DNA of 64,000 nt from Schistosoma mansoni (GCF_000237925.1 NC_031496.1:3948650-4012649); one strand, 5' to 3'. Positions 32,819-47,568 are shown, counted from the stretch's first letter. Made by a program: numbers and translations. The notes: generated by a model not told the origin, from the sequence alone.

Positions 32819-33544
32819 AAGAGACAGCGACGAACGGTCGATTACATAGTTGAATTTTCGATGAATCACTCGATCAAATGCACACATTCTTCCATCCATC
32901 CATCCGTACATCCATGCAAATCACAAACCGACCACCCATCAATGCTTTCGATTAGTGCATCGACTTATCATCCAACATCCGTTTGTCAATCGAATCCTCA
33001 CATCGTTCATGACAGCATGAGTGTTATTTGATTAATATGTGTTGTATTCTCTTACTCTGATCTCGGTTTTCACTTGCTCATTCTCCCTGACCATCTGGTC
33101 AGTTGTGGTATAGATTCGGTGGAAATGGTAGTATTATTCGTAGTGGTATTATTCGTAGTAGTACTAGTCGTGGTAGTGTGAGTAGTAATATTATAAGTGT
33201 TAGTGGTAGTAGTGGTCGTCGTTGTCGTCGTCGTCGTCGTCGTCGTAGTAGTAGTAGTAGTAGTAGTAGAATTAGTAGTGTTTGTGGTAGTAGTGTTAGT
33301 CTTAGTAGTAGTCTTATTAGTAATATTTGTAGTCGTGTTAGTGGTAGTAATATTTGATGATGTTGTTGATTTTGGTGGTGGTGGTGGTGTTTTTGTTGTT
33401 GTTGTTGTTGTTGTTTGTGTGTGTGTGTGTGTTTGTGTAGGTGTTATAAGATGGTGATTGTAGTTGAACGTGTTGTGTGAGACAGGTTATTTGATGATTG
33501 TTGGAGGAGGTGATTGGGGTTGTTTGTGTGTGAAGAGAATGGCC

Positions 33545-33618
33545 GGCTCCGTAGCTCAGTTGGTTAGAGCGTCGTGCTAATAACGCGAATGTCGAGGGTT
33601 CGATCCCCTCCGGAGCCA
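33545..33618 (+). tRNA. tRNA-Ile (AAT), array copy 7
   Basis: Body identical to copy 1. Terminator reduced to TTT (CCAACTTTCCACC). Confidence 0.95.
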
Positions 33619-34362
33619 ACTTTCCACCACCACATTCTCAGATAATCATTTCTATGCGCTCCAAATAATGTTAACCTATCCACACCACTATCACGACCAC
33701 TCACACACACAAGTGTGCAGGAATAACATCAATAATCAACGCTCACCACCTACAAATGCCCACAAATAATAACATGCAAAAGTCGAAATCCACATGAACA
33801 CTGAGTAATATCGCGCGTCACACTCAGCTTCAATGTAAGCGACAGAGACAACAACAGCAACAGAGTATGCATCTGCATATCTTTCTGAGTGTGCGTCTCA
33901 CGTGTGCATGTGCGAAGACACCGGCGTCATCATCGCCCATATGTGAATCAATCAAACAGGATTTGTCTACAATTTGTCAGTCAATGTGTATAGATTGAAT
34001 GTTTAGCAGAGATGTACACACTGGATGGTCTGCTTATTTGTCTGTGTGGCTGCAGTCTGTCGATCTGTCATCAGAAATCTGTGTGCCTATTTATATGCGC
34101 CTCATTACAAGTCAGTGAATCATCCAGTCAATTAGACTCTCCCTTCCGCTACGAATACCACAAGCGTACACACAGAGATATGCATAAATGGAGACACACG
34201 GACAGATGGAGAGGTACACAGACTGACAGAGAGAGACAGACGGGCATGCAGACAGGCACACGGAATGACATGCAATGCATGGATCAATCAATCGATCAAT
34301 CGATGGTTGAAAGAATCAATGAATGAATCAAAGAGTGTAGTGAGAGAGAGTGAGAGACAGAG

Positions 34363-34405
<43 letters not shown>

Positions 34406-35121
34406 CAGCGACGAACGGTCGATTACATAGTTGAATTTTCGATGAATCACTCGATCAAATGCACACATTCTTCCATCCATCCATCCGTACATCCATGCAA
34501 ATCACAAACCGACCACCCATCAATGCTTTCGATTAGTGCATCGACTTATCATCCAACATCCGTTTGTCAATCGAATCCTCACATCGTTCATGACAGCATG
34601 AGTGTTATTTGATTAATATGTGTTGTATTCTCTTACTCTGATCTCGGTTTTCACTTGCTCATTCTCCCTGACCATCTGGTCAGTTGTGGTATAGATTCGG
34701 TGGAAATGGTAGTATTATTCGTAGTGGTATTATTCGTAGTAGTACTAGTCGTGGTAGTGTGAGTAGTAATATTATAAGTGTTAGTGGTAGTAGTGGTCGT
34801 CGTTGTTGTCGTCGTCGTCGTCGTAGTAGTAGTAGTAGTAGTAGTAGTAGAAGTAGTAGTGTTTGTGGTAGTAGTGTTAGTCTTAGTAGTAGTCTTATTA
34901 GTAATATTTGTAGTCGTGTTAGTGGTAGTAATATTTGATGACGTTGTTGATTTTGGTGGTGGTGGTGGTGTTTTTGTTGTTGTTGTTGTTTGTGTGTGTG
35001 TGTGTGTGTTTGTGTAGGTGTTATAAGATGGTGATTGTAGTTGAACGTGTTGTGTGAGACAGGTTATTTGATGATTGTTGGAGGAGGTGATTGGGGTTGT
35101 TTGTGTGTGAAGAGAATGGCC

Positions 35122-35195
35122 GGCTCCGTAGCTCAGTTGGTTAGAGCGTCGTGCTAATAACGCGAATGTCGAGGGTTCGATCCCCTCCGGAGCCA
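35122..35195 (+). tRNA. tRNA-Ile (AAT), array copy 8
   Basis: Body identical to copy 1. Terminator reduced to TTT (CCAACTTTCCACC), as in the preceding unit. Confidence 0.95.
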
Positions 35196-35939
35196 ACTTT
35201 CCACCACCACATTCTCAGATAATCATTTCTATGCGCTCCAAATAATGTTAACCTATCCACACCACTATCACGACCACTCACACACACAAGTGTGCAGGAA
35301 TAACATCAATAATCAACGCTCACCACCTACAAATGCCCACAAATAATAACATGCAAAAGTCGAAATCCACATGAACACTGAGTAATATCGCGCGTCACAC
35401 TCAGCTTCAATGTAAGCGACAGAGACAACAACAGCAACAGAGCATGCATCTGCATATCTTTCTGAGTGTGCGTCTCACGTGTGCATGTGCGAAGACACCG
35501 GCGTCATCATCGCCCATATGTGAATCAATCAAACAGGATTTGTCTACAATTTGTCAGTCAATGTGTATAGATTGAATGTTTAGCAGAGATGTACACACTG
35601 GATGGTCTGCTTATTTGTCTGTGTGGCTGCAGTCTGTCGATCTGTCATCAGAAATCTGTGTGCCTATTTATATGCGCCTCATTACAAGTCAGTGAATCAT
35701 CCAGTCAATTAGACTCTCCCTTCCGCTACGAATACCACAAGCGTACACACAGAGATATGCATAAATGGAGACACACGGACAGATGGAGAGGTACACAGAC
35801 TGACAGAGAGAGACAGACGGGCATGCAGACAGGCACACGGAATGACATGCAATGCATGGATCAATCAATCGATCAATCGATGGTTGAAAGAATCAATGAA
35901 TGAATCAAAGAGTGTAGTGAGAGAGAGTGAGAGACAGAG

Positions 35940-35972
<33 letters not shown>

Positions 35973-36392
35973 AAGAGACAGCGACGAACGGTCGATTACA
36001 TAGTTGAATTTTCGATGAATCACTCGATCAAATGCACACATTCTTCCATCCATCCATCCGTACATCCATGCAAATCACAAACCGACCACCCATCAATGCT
36101 TTCGATTAGTGCATCGACTTATCATCCAACATCCGTTTGTCAATCGAATCCTCACATCGTTCATGACAGCATGAGTGTTATTTGATTAATATGTGTTGTA
36201 TTCTCTTACTCTGATCTCGGTTTTCACTTGCTCATTCTCCCTGACCATCTGGTCAGTTGTGGTATAGATTCGGTGGAAATGGTAGTATTATTCGTAGTGG
36301 TATTATTCGTAGTAGTACTAGTCGTGGTAGTGTGAGTAGTAATATTATAAGTGTTAGTGGTAGTAGTGGTCGTCGTTGTCGTCGTCGTCGTC

Positions 36393-36426
<34 letters not shown>

Positions 36427-36699
36427 AATTAGTAGTGTTTGTGGTAGTAGTGTTAGTCTTAGTAGTAGTCTTATTAGTAATATTTGTAGTCGTGTTAGTG
36501 GTAGTAATATTTGATGATGTTGTTGATTTTGGTGGTGGTGGTGGTGTTTTTGTTGTTGTTGTTGTTGTTGTTTGTGTGTGTGTGTGTTTGTGTAGGTGTT
36601 ATAAGATGGTGATTGTAGTTGAACGTGTTGTGTGAGACAGGTTATTTGATGATTGTTGGAGGAGGTGATTGGGGTTGTTTGTGTGTGAAGAGAATGGCC

Positions 36700-36773
36700 G
36701 GCTCCGTAGCTCAGTTGGTTAGAGCGTCGTGCTAATAACGCGAATGTCGAGGGTTCGATCCCCTCCGGAGCCA
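36700..36773 (+). tRNA. tRNA-Ile (AAT), array copy 9
   Basis: Identical to copy 1, TTTT terminator. Confidence 0.97.
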
Positions 36774-37517
36774 ACTTTTCACCACCACATTCTCAGATAA
36801 TCATTTCTATGCGCTCCAAATAATGTTAACCTATCCACACCACTATCACGACCACTCACACACACAAGTGTGCAGGAATAACATCAATAATCAACGCTCA
36901 CCACCTACAAATGCCCACAAATAATAACATGCAAAAGTCGAAATCCACATGAACACTGAGTAATATCGCGCGTCACACTCAGCTTCAATGTAAGCGACAG
37001 AGACAACAACAGCAACAGAGCATGCATCTGCATATCTTTCTGAGTGTGCGTCTCACGTGTGCATGTGCGAAGACACCGGCGTCATCATCGCCCATATGTG
37101 AATCAATCAAACAGGATTTGTCTACAATTTGTCAGTCAATGTGTATAGATTGAATGTTTAACAGAGATGTACACACTGGATGGTCTGCTTATTTGTCTGT
37201 GTGGCTGCAGTCTGTCGATCTGTCATCAGAAATCTGTGTGCCTATTTATATGCGCCTCATTACAAGTCAGTGAATCATCCAGTCAATTAGACTCTCCCTT
37301 CCGCTACGAATACCACAAGCGTACACACAGAGATATGCATAAATGGAGACACACGGACCGATGGAGAGGTACACAGACTGACAGAGAGAGACAGACGGGC
37401 ATGCAGACAGGCACACGGAATGACATGCAATGCATGGATCAATCAATCGATCAATCGATGGTTGAAAGAATCAATGAATGAATCAAAGAGTGTAGTGAGA
37501 GAGAGTGAGAGACAGAG

Positions 37518-37558
<41 letters not shown>

Positions 37559-38282
37559 CAGCGACGAACGGTCGATTACATAGTTGAATTTTCGATGAAT
37601 CACTCGATCAAATGCACACATTCTTCCATCCATCCATCCGTACATCCATGCAAATCACAAACCGACCACCCATCAATGCTTTCGATTAGTGCATCGACTT
37701 ATCATCCAACATCCGTTTGTCAATCGAATCCTCACATCGTTCATGACAGCATGAGTGTTATTTGATTAATATGTGTTGTATTCTCTTACTCTGATCTCGG
37801 TTTTCACTTGCTCATTCTCCCTGACCATCTGGTCAGTTGTGGTATAGATTCGGTGGAAATGGTAGTATTATTCGTAGTGGTATTATTCGTAGTAGTACTA
37901 GTCGTGGTAGTGTGAGTAGTAATAATATAAGTGGTAATGGTTGTAGTGGTAGTGGTAGTAGTGGTCGTCGTTGTCGTCGTCGTCGTCGTAGTAGTAGTAG
38001 TAGTAGTAGTAGTAGAAGTAGTAGTGTTTGTGGTAGTAGTGTTAGTCTTAGTAGTAGTCTTATTAGTAATATTTGTAGTCGTGTTAGTGGTAGTAATATT
38101 TGATGATGCTGTTGTTTTTGGTGGTGTTTTTGTTGTTTTTGTTGTTGTTGTTGTTTGTGTGTGTGTGTGTTTGTGTAGGTGTTATAAGATGGTGATTGTA
38201 GTTGAACGTGTTGTGTGAGACAGGTTATTTGATGATTGTTGGAGGAGGTGATTGGGGTTGTTTGTGTGTGAAGAGAATGGCC

Positions 38283-38356
38283 GGCTCCGTAGCTCAGTTG
38301 GTTAGAGCGTCGTGCTAATAACGCGAATGTCGAGGGTTCGATCCCCTCCGGAGCCA
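38283..38356 (+). tRNA. tRNA-Ile (AAT), array copy 10
   Basis: Identical to copy 1, TTTT terminator. Shares the shortened upstream tract of copy 5. Confidence 0.97.
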
Positions 38357-39106
38357 ACTTTTCACCACCACATTCTCAGATAATCATTTCTATGCGCTCC
38401 AAATAATGTTAACCTATCCACACCACTATCACGACCACTCACACACACAAGTGTGCAGGAATAACATCAATAATCAACGCTCACCACCTACAAATGCCCA
38501 CAAATAATAACATGCAAAAGTCGAAATCCACATGAACACTGAGTAATATCGCGCGTCACACTCAGCTTCAATGTAAGCGACAGAGACAACAACAGCAACA
38601 GAGCATGCATCTGCATATCTTTCTGAGTGTGCGTCTCACGTGTGCATGTGCGAAGACACCGGCGTCATCATCGCCCATATGTGAATCAATCAAACAGGAT
38701 TTGTCTACAATTTGTCAGTCAATGTGTATAGATTGAATGTTTAGCAGAGATGTACACACTGGATGGTCTGCTTATTTGTCTGTGTGGCTGCAGTCTGTCG
38801 ATCTGTCATCAGAAATCTGTGTGCCTATTTATATGCGCCTCATTACAAGTCAGTGAATCATCCAGTCAATTAGACTCTCCCTTCCGCTACGAATACCACA
38901 AGCGTACACACAGAGATATGCATAAATGGAGACACACGGACAGATGGAGAGGTACACAGACTGACAGAGGGAGACAGACGGGCATGCAGACAGGCACACG
39001 GAATGACATGCAATGCATGGATCAATCAATCGATCAATCGATGGTTGAAAGAATCAATGAATGAATCAAAGAGTGTAGTGAGAGAGAGTGAGAGACAGAG
39101 ACACAC

Positions 39107-39137
<31 letters not shown>

Positions 39138-39555
39138 AAGACAGCGACGAACGGTCGATTACATAGTTGAATTTTCGATGAATCACTCGATCAAATGCAC
39201 ACATTCTTCCATCCATCCATCCGTACATCCATGCAAATCACAAACCGACCACCCATCAATGCTTTCGATTAGTGCATCGACTTATCATCCAACATCCGTT
39301 TGTCAATCGAATCCTCACATCGTTCATGACAGCATGAGTGTTATTTGATTAATATGTGTTGTATTCTCTTACTCTGATCTCGGTTTTCACTTGCTCATTC
39401 TCCCTGACCATCTGGTCAGTTGTGGTATAGATTCGGTGGAAATGGTAGTATTATTCGTAGTGGTATTATTCGTAGTAGTACTAGTCGTGGTAGTGTGAGT
39501 AGTAATATTATAAGTGTTAGTGGTAGTAGTGGTCGTCGTTGTCGTCGTCGTCGTC

Positions 39556-39586
<31 letters not shown>

Positions 39587-39861
39587 AATTAGTAGTGTTT
39601 GTGGTAGTAGTGTTAGTCTTAGTAGTAGTCTTATTAGTAATATTTGTAGTCGTGTTAGTGGTAGTAATATTTGATGATGTTGTTGATTTTGGTGGTGGTG
39701 GTGGTGTTTTTGTTGTTGTTGTTGTTGTTGTTTGTGTGTGTGTGTGTGTTTGTGTAGGTGTTATAAGATGGTGATTGTAGTTGAACGTGTTGTGTGAGAC
39801 AGGTTATTTGATGATTGTTGGAGGAGGTGATTGGGGTTGTTTGTGTGTGAAGAGAATGGCC

Positions 39862-39935
39862 GGCTCCGTAGCTCAGTTGGTTAGAGCGTCGTGCTAATAA
39901 CGCGAATGTCGAGGGTTCGATCCCCTCCGGAGCCA
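39862..39935 (+). tRNA. tRNA-Ile (AAT), array copy 11
   Basis: Identical to copy 1, TTTT terminator. Confidence 0.97.
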
Positions 39936-40679
39936 ACTTTTCACCACCACATTCTCAGATAATCATTTCTATGCGCTCCAAATAATGTTAACCTATCCAC
40001 ACCACTATCACGACCACTCACACACACAAGTGTGCAGGAATAACATCAATAATCAACGCTCACCACCTACAAATGCCCACAAATAATAACATGCAAAAGT
40101 CGAAATCCACATGAACACTGAGTAATATCGCGCGTCACACTCAGCTTCAATGTAAGCGACAGAGACAACAACAGCAACAGAGCATGCATCTGCATATCTT
40201 TCTGAGTGTGCGTCTCACGTGTGCATGTGCGAAGACACCGGCGTCATCATCGCCCATATGTGAATCAATCAAACAGGATTTGTCTACAATTTGTCAGTCA
40301 ATGTGTATAGATTGAATGTTTAGCAGAGATGTACACACTGGATGGTCTGCTTATTTGTCTGTGTGGCTGCAGTCTGTCGATCTGTCATCAGAAATCTGTG
40401 TGCCTATTTATATGCGCCTCATTACAAGTCAGTGAATCATCCAGTCAATTAGACTCTCCCTTCCGCTACGAATACCACAAGCGTACACACAGAGATATGC
40501 ATAAATGGAGACACACGGACCGATGGAGAGGTACACAGACTGACAGAGAGAGACAGACGGGCATGCAGACAGGCACACGGAATGACATGCAATGCATGGA
40601 TCAATCAATCGATCAATCGATGGTTGAAAGAATCAATGAATGAATCAAAGAGTGTAGTGAGAGAGAGTGAGAGACAGAG

Positions 40680-40718
<39 letters not shown>

Positions 40719-41453
40719 CAGCGACGAACGGTCGATTACATAGTTGAATTTTCGATGAATCACTCGATCAAATGCACACATTCTTCCATCCATCCATCCG
40801 TACATCCATGCAAATCACAAACCGACCACCCATCAATGCTTTCGATTAGTGCATCGACTTATCATCCAACATCCGTTTGTCAATCGAATCCTCACATCGT
40901 TCATGACAGCATGAGTGTTATTTGATTAATATGTGTTGTATTCTCTTACTCTGATCTCGGTTTTCACTTGCTCATTCTCCCTGACCATCTGGTCAGTTGT
41001 GGTATAGATTCGGTGGAAATGGTAGTATTATTCGTAGTGGTATTATTCGTAGTAGTACTAGTCGTGGTAGTGTGAGTAGTAATAATATAAGTGGTAATGG
41101 TTGTAGTGGTAGTGGTAGTAGTGGTCGTCGTTGTCGTCGTCGTCGTCGTCGTCGTCGTAGTAGTAGTAGTAGTAGTAGAATTAGTAGTGTTTGTGGTAGT
41201 AGTGTTAGTCTTAGTAGTAGTCTTATTAGTAATATTTGTAGTCGTGTTAGTGGTAGTAATATTTGATGATGTTGTTGATTTTGGTGGTGGTGGTGGTGTT
41301 TTTGTTGTTGTTGTTGTTGTTGTTTGTGTGTGTGTGTGTGTTTGTGTAGGTGTTATAAGATGGTGATTGTAGTTGAACGTGTTGTGTGAGACAGGTTATT
41401 TGATGATTGTTGGAGGAGGTGATTGGGGTTGTTTGTGTGTGAAGAGAATGGCC

Positions 41454-41527
41454 GGCTCCGTAGCTCAGTTGGTTAGAGCGTCGTGCTAATAACGCGAATG
41501 TCGAGGGTTCGATCCCCTCCGGAGCCA
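41454..41527 (+). tRNA. tRNA-Ile (AAT), array copy 12
   Basis: Identical to copy 1, TTTT terminator. Confidence 0.97.
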
Positions 41528-42271
41528 ACTTTTCACCACCACATTCTCAGATAATCATTTCTATGCGCTCCAAATAATGTTAACCTATCCACACCACTAT
41601 CACGACCACTCACACACACAAGTGTGCAGGAATAACATCAATAATCAACGCTCACCACCTACAAATGCCCACAAATAATAACATGCAAAAGTCGAAATCC
41701 ACATGAACACTGAGTAATATCGCGCGTCACACTCAGCTTCAATGTAAGCGACAGAGACAACAACAGCAACAGAGCATGCATCTGCATATCTTTCTGAGTG
41801 TGCGTCTCACGTGTGCATGTGCGAAGACACCGGCGTCATCATCGCCCATATGTGAATCAATCAAACAGGATTTGTCTACAATTTGTCAGTCAATGTGTAT
41901 AGATTGAATGTTTAGCAGAGATGTACACACTGGATGGTCTGCTTATTTGTCTGTGTGGCTGCAGTCTGTCGATCTGTCATCAGAAATCTGTGTGCCTATT
42001 TATATGCGCCTCATTACAAGTCAGTGAATCATCCAGTCAATTAGACTCTCCCTTCCGCTACGAATACCACAAGCGTACACACAGAGATATGCATAAATGG
42101 AGACACACGGACCGATGGAGAGGTACACAGACTGACAGAGAGAGACAGACGGGCATGCAGACAGGCACACGGAATGACATGCAATGCATGGATCAATCAA
42201 TCGATCAATCGATGGTTGAAAGAATCAATGAATGAATCAAAGAGTGTAGTGAGAGAGAGTGAGAGACAGAG

Positions 42272-42312
<41 letters not shown>

Positions 42313-43047
42313 CAGCGACGAACGGTCGATTACATAGTTGAATTTTCGATGAATCACTCGATCAAATGCACACATTCTTCCATCCATCCATCCGTACATC
42401 CATGCAAATCACAAACCGACCACCCATCAATGCTTTCGATTAGTGCATCGACTTATCATCCAACATCCGTTTGTCAATCGAATCCTCACATCGTTCATGA
42501 CAGCATGAGTGTTATTTGATTAATATGTGTTGTATTCTCTTACTCTGATCTCGGTTTTCACTTGCTCATTCTCCCTGACCATCTGGTCAGTTGTGGTATA
42601 GATTCGGTGGAAATGGTAGTATTATTCGTAGTGGTATTATTCGTAGTAGTACTAGTCGTGGTAGTGTGAGTAGTAATAATATAAGTGGTAATGGTTGTAG
42701 TGGTAGTGGTAGTAGTGGTCGTCGTTGTCGTCGTCGTCGTCGTCGTCGTCGTAGTAGTAGTAGTAGTAGTAGAAGTAGTAGTGTTTGTGGTAGTAGTGTT
42801 AGTCTTAGTAGTAGTCTTATTAGTAATATTTGTAGTCGTGTTAGTGGTAGTAATATTTGATGATGTTGTTGATTTTGGTGGTGGTGGTGGTGTTTTTGTT
42901 GTTGTTGTTGTTGTTGTTTGTGTGTGTGTGTGTGTTTGTGTAGGTGTTATAAGATGGTGATTGTAGTTGAACGTGTTGTGTGAGACAGGTTATTTGATGA
43001 TTGTTGGAGGAGGTGATTGGGGTTGTTTGTGTGTGAAGAGAATGGCC

Positions 43048-43121
43048 GGCTCCGTAGCTCAGTTGGTTAGAGCGTCGTGCTAATAACGCGAATGTCGAGG
43101 GTTCGATCCCCTCCGGAGCCA
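43048..43121 (+). tRNA. tRNA-Ile (AAT), array copy 13
   Basis: Body identical to copy 1. Terminator changed to TTCT, as in copy 6. Confidence 0.95.
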
Positions 43122-43865
43122 ACTTCTCACCACCACATTCTCAGATAATCATTTCTATGCGCTCCAAATAATGTTAACCTATCCACACCACTATCACGAC
43201 CACTCACACACACAAGTGTGCAGGAATAACATCAATAATCAACGCTCACCACCTACAAATGCCCACAAATAATAACATGCAAAAGTCGAAATCCACATGA
43301 ACACTGAGTAATATCGCGCGTCACACTCAGCTTCAATGTAAGCGACAGAGACAACAACAGCAACAGAGCATGCATCTGCATATCTTTCTGAGTGTGCGTC
43401 TCACGTGTGCATGTGCGAAGACACCGGCGTCATCATCGCCCATATGTGAATCAATCAAACAGGATTTGTCTACAATTTGTCAGTCAATGTGTATAGATTG
43501 AATGTTTAGCAGAGATGTACACACTGGATGGTCTGCTTATTTGTCTGTGTGGCTGCAGTCTGTCGATCTGTCATCAGAAATCTGTGTGCCTATTTATATG
43601 CGCCTCATTACAAGTCAGTGAATCATCCAGTCAATTAGACTCTCCCTTCCGCTACGAATACCACAAGCGTACACACAGAGATATGCATAAATGGAGACAC
43701 ACGGACCGATGGAGAGGTACACAGACTGACAGAGAGAGACAGACGGGCATGCAGACAGGCACACGGAATGACATGCAATGCATGGATCAATCAATCGATC
43801 AATCGATGGTTGAAAGAATCAATGAATGAATCAAAGAGTGTAGTGAGAGAGAGTGAGAGACAGAG

Positions 43866-43912
<47 letters not shown>

Positions 43913-44604
43913 CAGCGACGAACGGTCGATTACATAGTTGATCAAATGCACACATTCTTCCATCCATCCATCCGTACATCCATGCAAATCACAAACCGAC
44001 CACCCATCAATGCTTTCGATTAGTGCATCGACTTATCATCCAACATCCGTTTGTCAATCGAATCCTCACATCGTTCATGACAGCATGAGTGTTATTTGAT
44101 TAATATGTGTTGTATTCTCTTACTCTGATCTCGGTTTTCACTTGCTCATTCTCCCTGACCATCTGGTCAGTTGTGGTATAGATTCGGTGGAAATGGTAGT
44201 ATTATTCGTAGTAGTACTAGTCGTGGTAGTGTGAGTAGTAATAATATAAGTGGTAATGGTTGTAGTGGTAGTGGTAGTAGTGGTCGTCGTTGTCGTCGTC
44301 GTCGTCGTCGTAGTAGTAGTAGTAGTAGTAGAAGTAGTAGTGTTTGTGGTAGTAGTGTTAGTCTTAGTAGTAGTCTTATTAGTAATATTTGTAGTCGTGT
44401 TAGTGGTAGTAATATTTGATGATGTTGTTGATTTTGGTGGTGGTGGTGGTGTTTTTGTTGTTGTTGTTGTTGTTGTTTGTGTGTGTGTGTGTTTGTGTAG
44501 GTGTTATAAGATGGTGATTGTAGTTGAACGTGTTGTGTGAGACAGGTTATTTGATGATTGTTGGAGGAGGTGATTGGGGTTGTTTGTGTGTGAAGAGAAT
44601 GGCC

Positions 44605-44678
44605 GGCTCCGTAGCTCAGTTGGTTAGAGCGTCGTGCTAATAACGCGAATGTCGAGGGTTCGATCCCCTCCGGAGCCA
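44605..44678 (+). tRNA. tRNA-Ile (AAT), array copy 14
   Basis: Identical to copy 1, TTTT terminator. The unit upstream lost about 20 bp between two TTGA/ATCAAATG motifs near 43940. Confidence 0.97.
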
Positions 44679-45670
44679 ACTTTTCACCACCACATTCTCA
44701 GATAATCATTTCTATGCGCTCCAAATAATGTTAACCTATCCACACCACTATCACGACCACTCACACACACAAGTGTGCAGGAATAACATCAATAATCAAC
44801 GCTCACCACCTACAAATGCCCACAAATAATAACATGCAAAAGTCGAAATCCACATGAACACTGAGTAATATCGCGCGTCACACTCAGCTTCAATGTAAGC
44901 GACAGAGACAACAACAGCAACAGAGCATGCATCTGCATATCTTTCTGAGTGTGCGTCTCACGTGTGCATGTGCGAAGACACCGGCGTCATCATCGCCCAT
45001 ATGTGAATCAATCAAACAGGATTTGTCTACAATTTGTCAGTCAATGTGTATAGATTGAATGTTTAGCAGAGATGTACACACTGGATGGTCTGCTTATTTG
45101 TCTGTGTGGCTGCAGTCTGTCGATCTGTCATCAGAAATCTGTGTGCCTATTTATATGCGCCTCATTACAAGTCAGTGAATCATCCAGTCAATTAGACTCT
45201 CCCTTCCGCTACGAATACCACAAGCGTACACACAGAGATATGCATAAATGGAGACACACGGACCGATGGAGAGGTACACAGACTGACAGAGAGAGACAGA
45301 CGGGCATGCAGACAGGCACACGGAATGACATGCAATGCATGGATCAATCAATCGATCAATCGATGGTTGAAAGAATCAATGAATGAATCAAAGAGTGTAG
45401 TGAGAGAGAGTGAGAGACAGAGACACAGAGAGAGAGAGAGAGAAAGAGACAGCATGAGTGTTATTTGATTAATATGTGTTGTATTCTCTTACTCTGATCT
45501 CGGTTTTCACTTGCTCATTCTCCCTGACCATCTGGTCAGTTGTGGTATAGATTCGGTGGAAATGGTAGTATTATTCGTAGTGGTATTATTCGTAGTAGTA
45601 CTAGTCGTGGTAGTGTGAGTAGTAATAATATAAGTGGTAATGGTTGTAGTGGTAGTGGTAGTAGTGGTCG

Positions 45671-45701
<31 letters not shown>

Positions 45702-45993
45702 AGTAGTAGTAGTAGTAGAAGTAGTAGTGTTTGTGGTAGTAGTGTTAGTCTTAGTAGTAGTCTTATTAGTAATATTTGTAGTCGTGTTAGTGGTAGTAAT
45801 ATTTGATGATGTTGTTGTTTTTGGTGGTGGTGGTGGTGTTTTTGTTGTTGTTGTTGTTGTTGTTTGTGTGTGTGTGTGTGTTTGTGTAGGTGTTATAAGA
45901 TGGTGATTGTAGTTGAACGTGTTGTGTGAGACAGGTTATTTGATGATTGTTGGAGGAGGTGATTGGGGTTGTTTGTGTGTGAAGAGAATGGCC

Positions 45994-46067
45994 GGCTCCG
46001 TAGCTCAGTTGGTTAGAGCGTCGTGCTAATAACGCGAATGTCGAGGGTTCGATCCCCTCTGGAGCCA
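45994..46067 (+). tRNA. tRNA-Ile (AAT), array copy 15
   Basis: Same G-U acceptor variant as copy 2 (TGGAGCC), TTTT terminator. Lies in the unit with the ~190-bp deletion. Confidence 0.95.
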
Positions 46068-46811
46068 ACTTTTCACCATCACATTCTCAGATAATCATTT
46101 CTATGCGCTCCAAATAATGTTAACCTATCCACACCACTATCACGACCACTCACACACACAAGTGTGCAGGAATAACATCAATAATCAACGCTCACCACCT
46201 ACAAATGCCCACAAATAATAACATGCAAAAGTCGAAATCCACATGAACACTGAGTAATATCGCGCGTCACACTCAGCTTCAATGTAAGCGACAGAGACAA
46301 CAACAGCAACAGAGCATGCATCTGCATATCTTTCTGAGTGTGCGTCTTACGTGTGCATGTGCGAAGACACCGGCGTCATCATCGCCCATATGTGAATCAA
46401 TCAAACAGGATTTGTCTACAATTTGTCAGTCAATGTGTATAGATTGAATGTTTAGCAGAGATGTACACACTGGATGGTCTGCTTATTTGTCTGTGTGGCT
46501 GCAGTCTGTCGATCTGTCATCAGAAATCTGTGTGCCTATTTATATGCGCCTCATTACAAGTCAGTGAATCATCCAGTCAATTAGACTCTCCCTTCCGCTA
46601 CGAATACCACAAGCGTACACACAGAGATATGCATAAATGGAGACACACGGACCGATGGAGAGGTACACAGACTGACAGAGAGAGACAGACGGGCATGCAG
46701 ACAGGCACACGGAATGACATGCAATGCATGGATCAATCAATCGATCAATCGATGGTTGAAAGAATCAATGAATGAATCAAAGAGTGTAGTGAGAGAGAGT
46801 GAGAGACAGAG

Positions 46812-46844
<33 letters not shown>

Positions 46845-47568
46845 CAGCGACGAACGGTCGATTACATAGTTGAATTTTCGATGAATCACTCGATCAAATG
46901 CACACATTCTTCCATCCATCCATCCGTACATCCATGCAAATCACAAACCGACCACCCATCAATGCTTTCGATTAGTGCATCGACTTATCATCCAACATCC
47001 GTTTGTCAATCGAATCCTCACATCGTTCATGACAGCATGAGTGTTATTTGATTAATATGTGTTGTATTCTCTTACTCTGATCTCGGTTTTCACTTGCTCA
47101 TTCTCCCTGACCATCTGGTCAGTTGTGGTATAGATTCGGTGGAAATGGTAGTATTATTCGTAGTGGTATTATTCGTAGTAGTACTAGTCGTGGTAGTGTG
47201 AGTAGTAATAATATAAGTGGTAATGGTTGTAGTGGTAGTGGTAGTAGTGGTCGTCGTTGTCGTCGTCGTCGTCGTCGTAGTAGTAGTAGTAGTAGTAGTA
47301 GTAGTGTTTGTGGTAGTAGTGTTAGTCTTAGTAGTAGTCTTATTAGTAATATTTGTAGTCGTGTTAGTGGTAGTAATATTTGATGATGTTAGTGGTAGTA
47401 ATATTTGATGATGCTGTTGTTTTTGGTGGTGGTGGTGGTGTTTTTGTTGTTGTTGTTGTTGTTGTTTGTGTGTGTGTGTGATTGTAGTTGAACGTGTTGT
47501 GTGAGACAGGTTATTTGATGATTGTTGGAGGAGGTGATTGGGGTTGTTTGTGTGTGAGGAGAATGGCC

